Origin: Aestuariivita boseongensis
GTDB lineage: Bacteria > Pseudomonadota > Alphaproteobacteria > Rhodobacterales > Rhodobacteraceae
Assembly (NCBI RefSeq): GCF_001262635.1
Contig: NZ_JXYH01000023.1
Coordinates: forward strand, 1 to 58,017
DNA: 58,017 nucleotides
Reading direction: 5' to 3'
Shown: positions 57,955-58,017 of the stretch, one piece after another
Position numbering within the stretch: the stretch's first letter is position 1
How the letters are laid out: each line of letters starts with the position of its first letter
Translations under genes and position numbers: made by a program
Notes under the pieces: model-generated
Seen by the model: the letters and a program-made list of their open reading frames with translations, nothing else
Database searches by the model: none
What the model was told of the DNA's origin: nothing

Positions 57955-58017
57955 GCTGATGCGTCTCCCAACCGCATAATTAATGAACGATAACCCCTGA
58001 GCCTCCCCAACTGAACT

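Overview
The window reads as a chromosomal segment of a marine alphaproteobacterium of the family Rhodobacteraceae (Roseobacter group). The evidence is high-GC coding sequence with GC-rich third positions, a soxD-soxA-soxG sarcosine oxidase operon, the run yajC-secD-secF followed by TSUP, Mth938-like and ccmABCDG genes, the block yfgM-bamB-der, a Rhodobacteraceae-type FliG, DUF6455 and DUF6314 proteins, a Hint-domain protein pair and an FnrL-type box. No plasmid, phage, transposase or CRISPR sequence was seen. It is mostly core genome with small accessory or decaying spots.

Layout. 0-5 kb: sarcosine catabolism (soxD, soxA, soxG), then a long hairpin and a membrane protein. 5-7.5 kb: iron superoxide dismutase, a lipoprotein gene broken by two in-frame stops, and an AT-richer FkbM-type methyltransferase. 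7.5-15 kb: an adenylate cyclase with five tandem GAF modules, a LOG-family hydrolase, a LysM protein and an Atm1-type exporter. 15-20.6 kb: an RND efflux pump with its fusion protein. 20.8-24.4 kb: yfgM-bamB-der (envelope and ribosome biogenesis). 24.4-30 kb: sulfotransferase, secreted protein, fatty acid desaturase, then chaC, serS and a TspO-like membrane protein. 30.4-37.2 kb: Sec translocon accessory genes and cytochrome c maturation genes. 37.3-38.1 kb: a cytosolic/secreted pair of helical proteins related to the sll1863 stress family. 38.1-41.8 kb: aconitase, a strong palindrome, a possible 30-codon leader and a DUF1223 protein. 41.8-44.8 kb: an LpxL-like acyltransferase with an altered catalytic motif, a DMT permease and a frameshifted fliG. 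44.9-47 kb: three exported proteins including a metalloprotease with a glycan-binding-like tail. 47-51.7 kb: purB, DUF6314, DUF6455, bioY, and a hydrolase/OsmC fusion. 51.8-55.4 kb: glnB-glnA and a divergent NAD(P)HX repair enzyme that carries a REP-like palindrome inside its frame. 55.5-57.3 kb: two divergent Hint proteins, one without the catalytic cysteine. 57.35 kb to the end: tRNA-Leu(UAG) and an unrecognised short gene.

Most of the block is ordinary metabolism: sarcosine to glycine and C1 units, TCA cycle, nitrogen assimilation, purine synthesis, biotin uptake, heme-protein maturation and protein export. The observations most worth a second look are lesions and cis elements: the fliG frameshift, the twice-interrupted lipoprotein gene, the REP-like insertion in nnrD, the His-x4-Asn acyltransferase, palindromes upstream of acnA and between glnB and nnrD, and a family of repeats sitting just 3' of genes. 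I did not find a convincing novel multi-gene system. The nearest candidates are the sll1863-like pair and the 44.9-47 kb exported-protein cluster.
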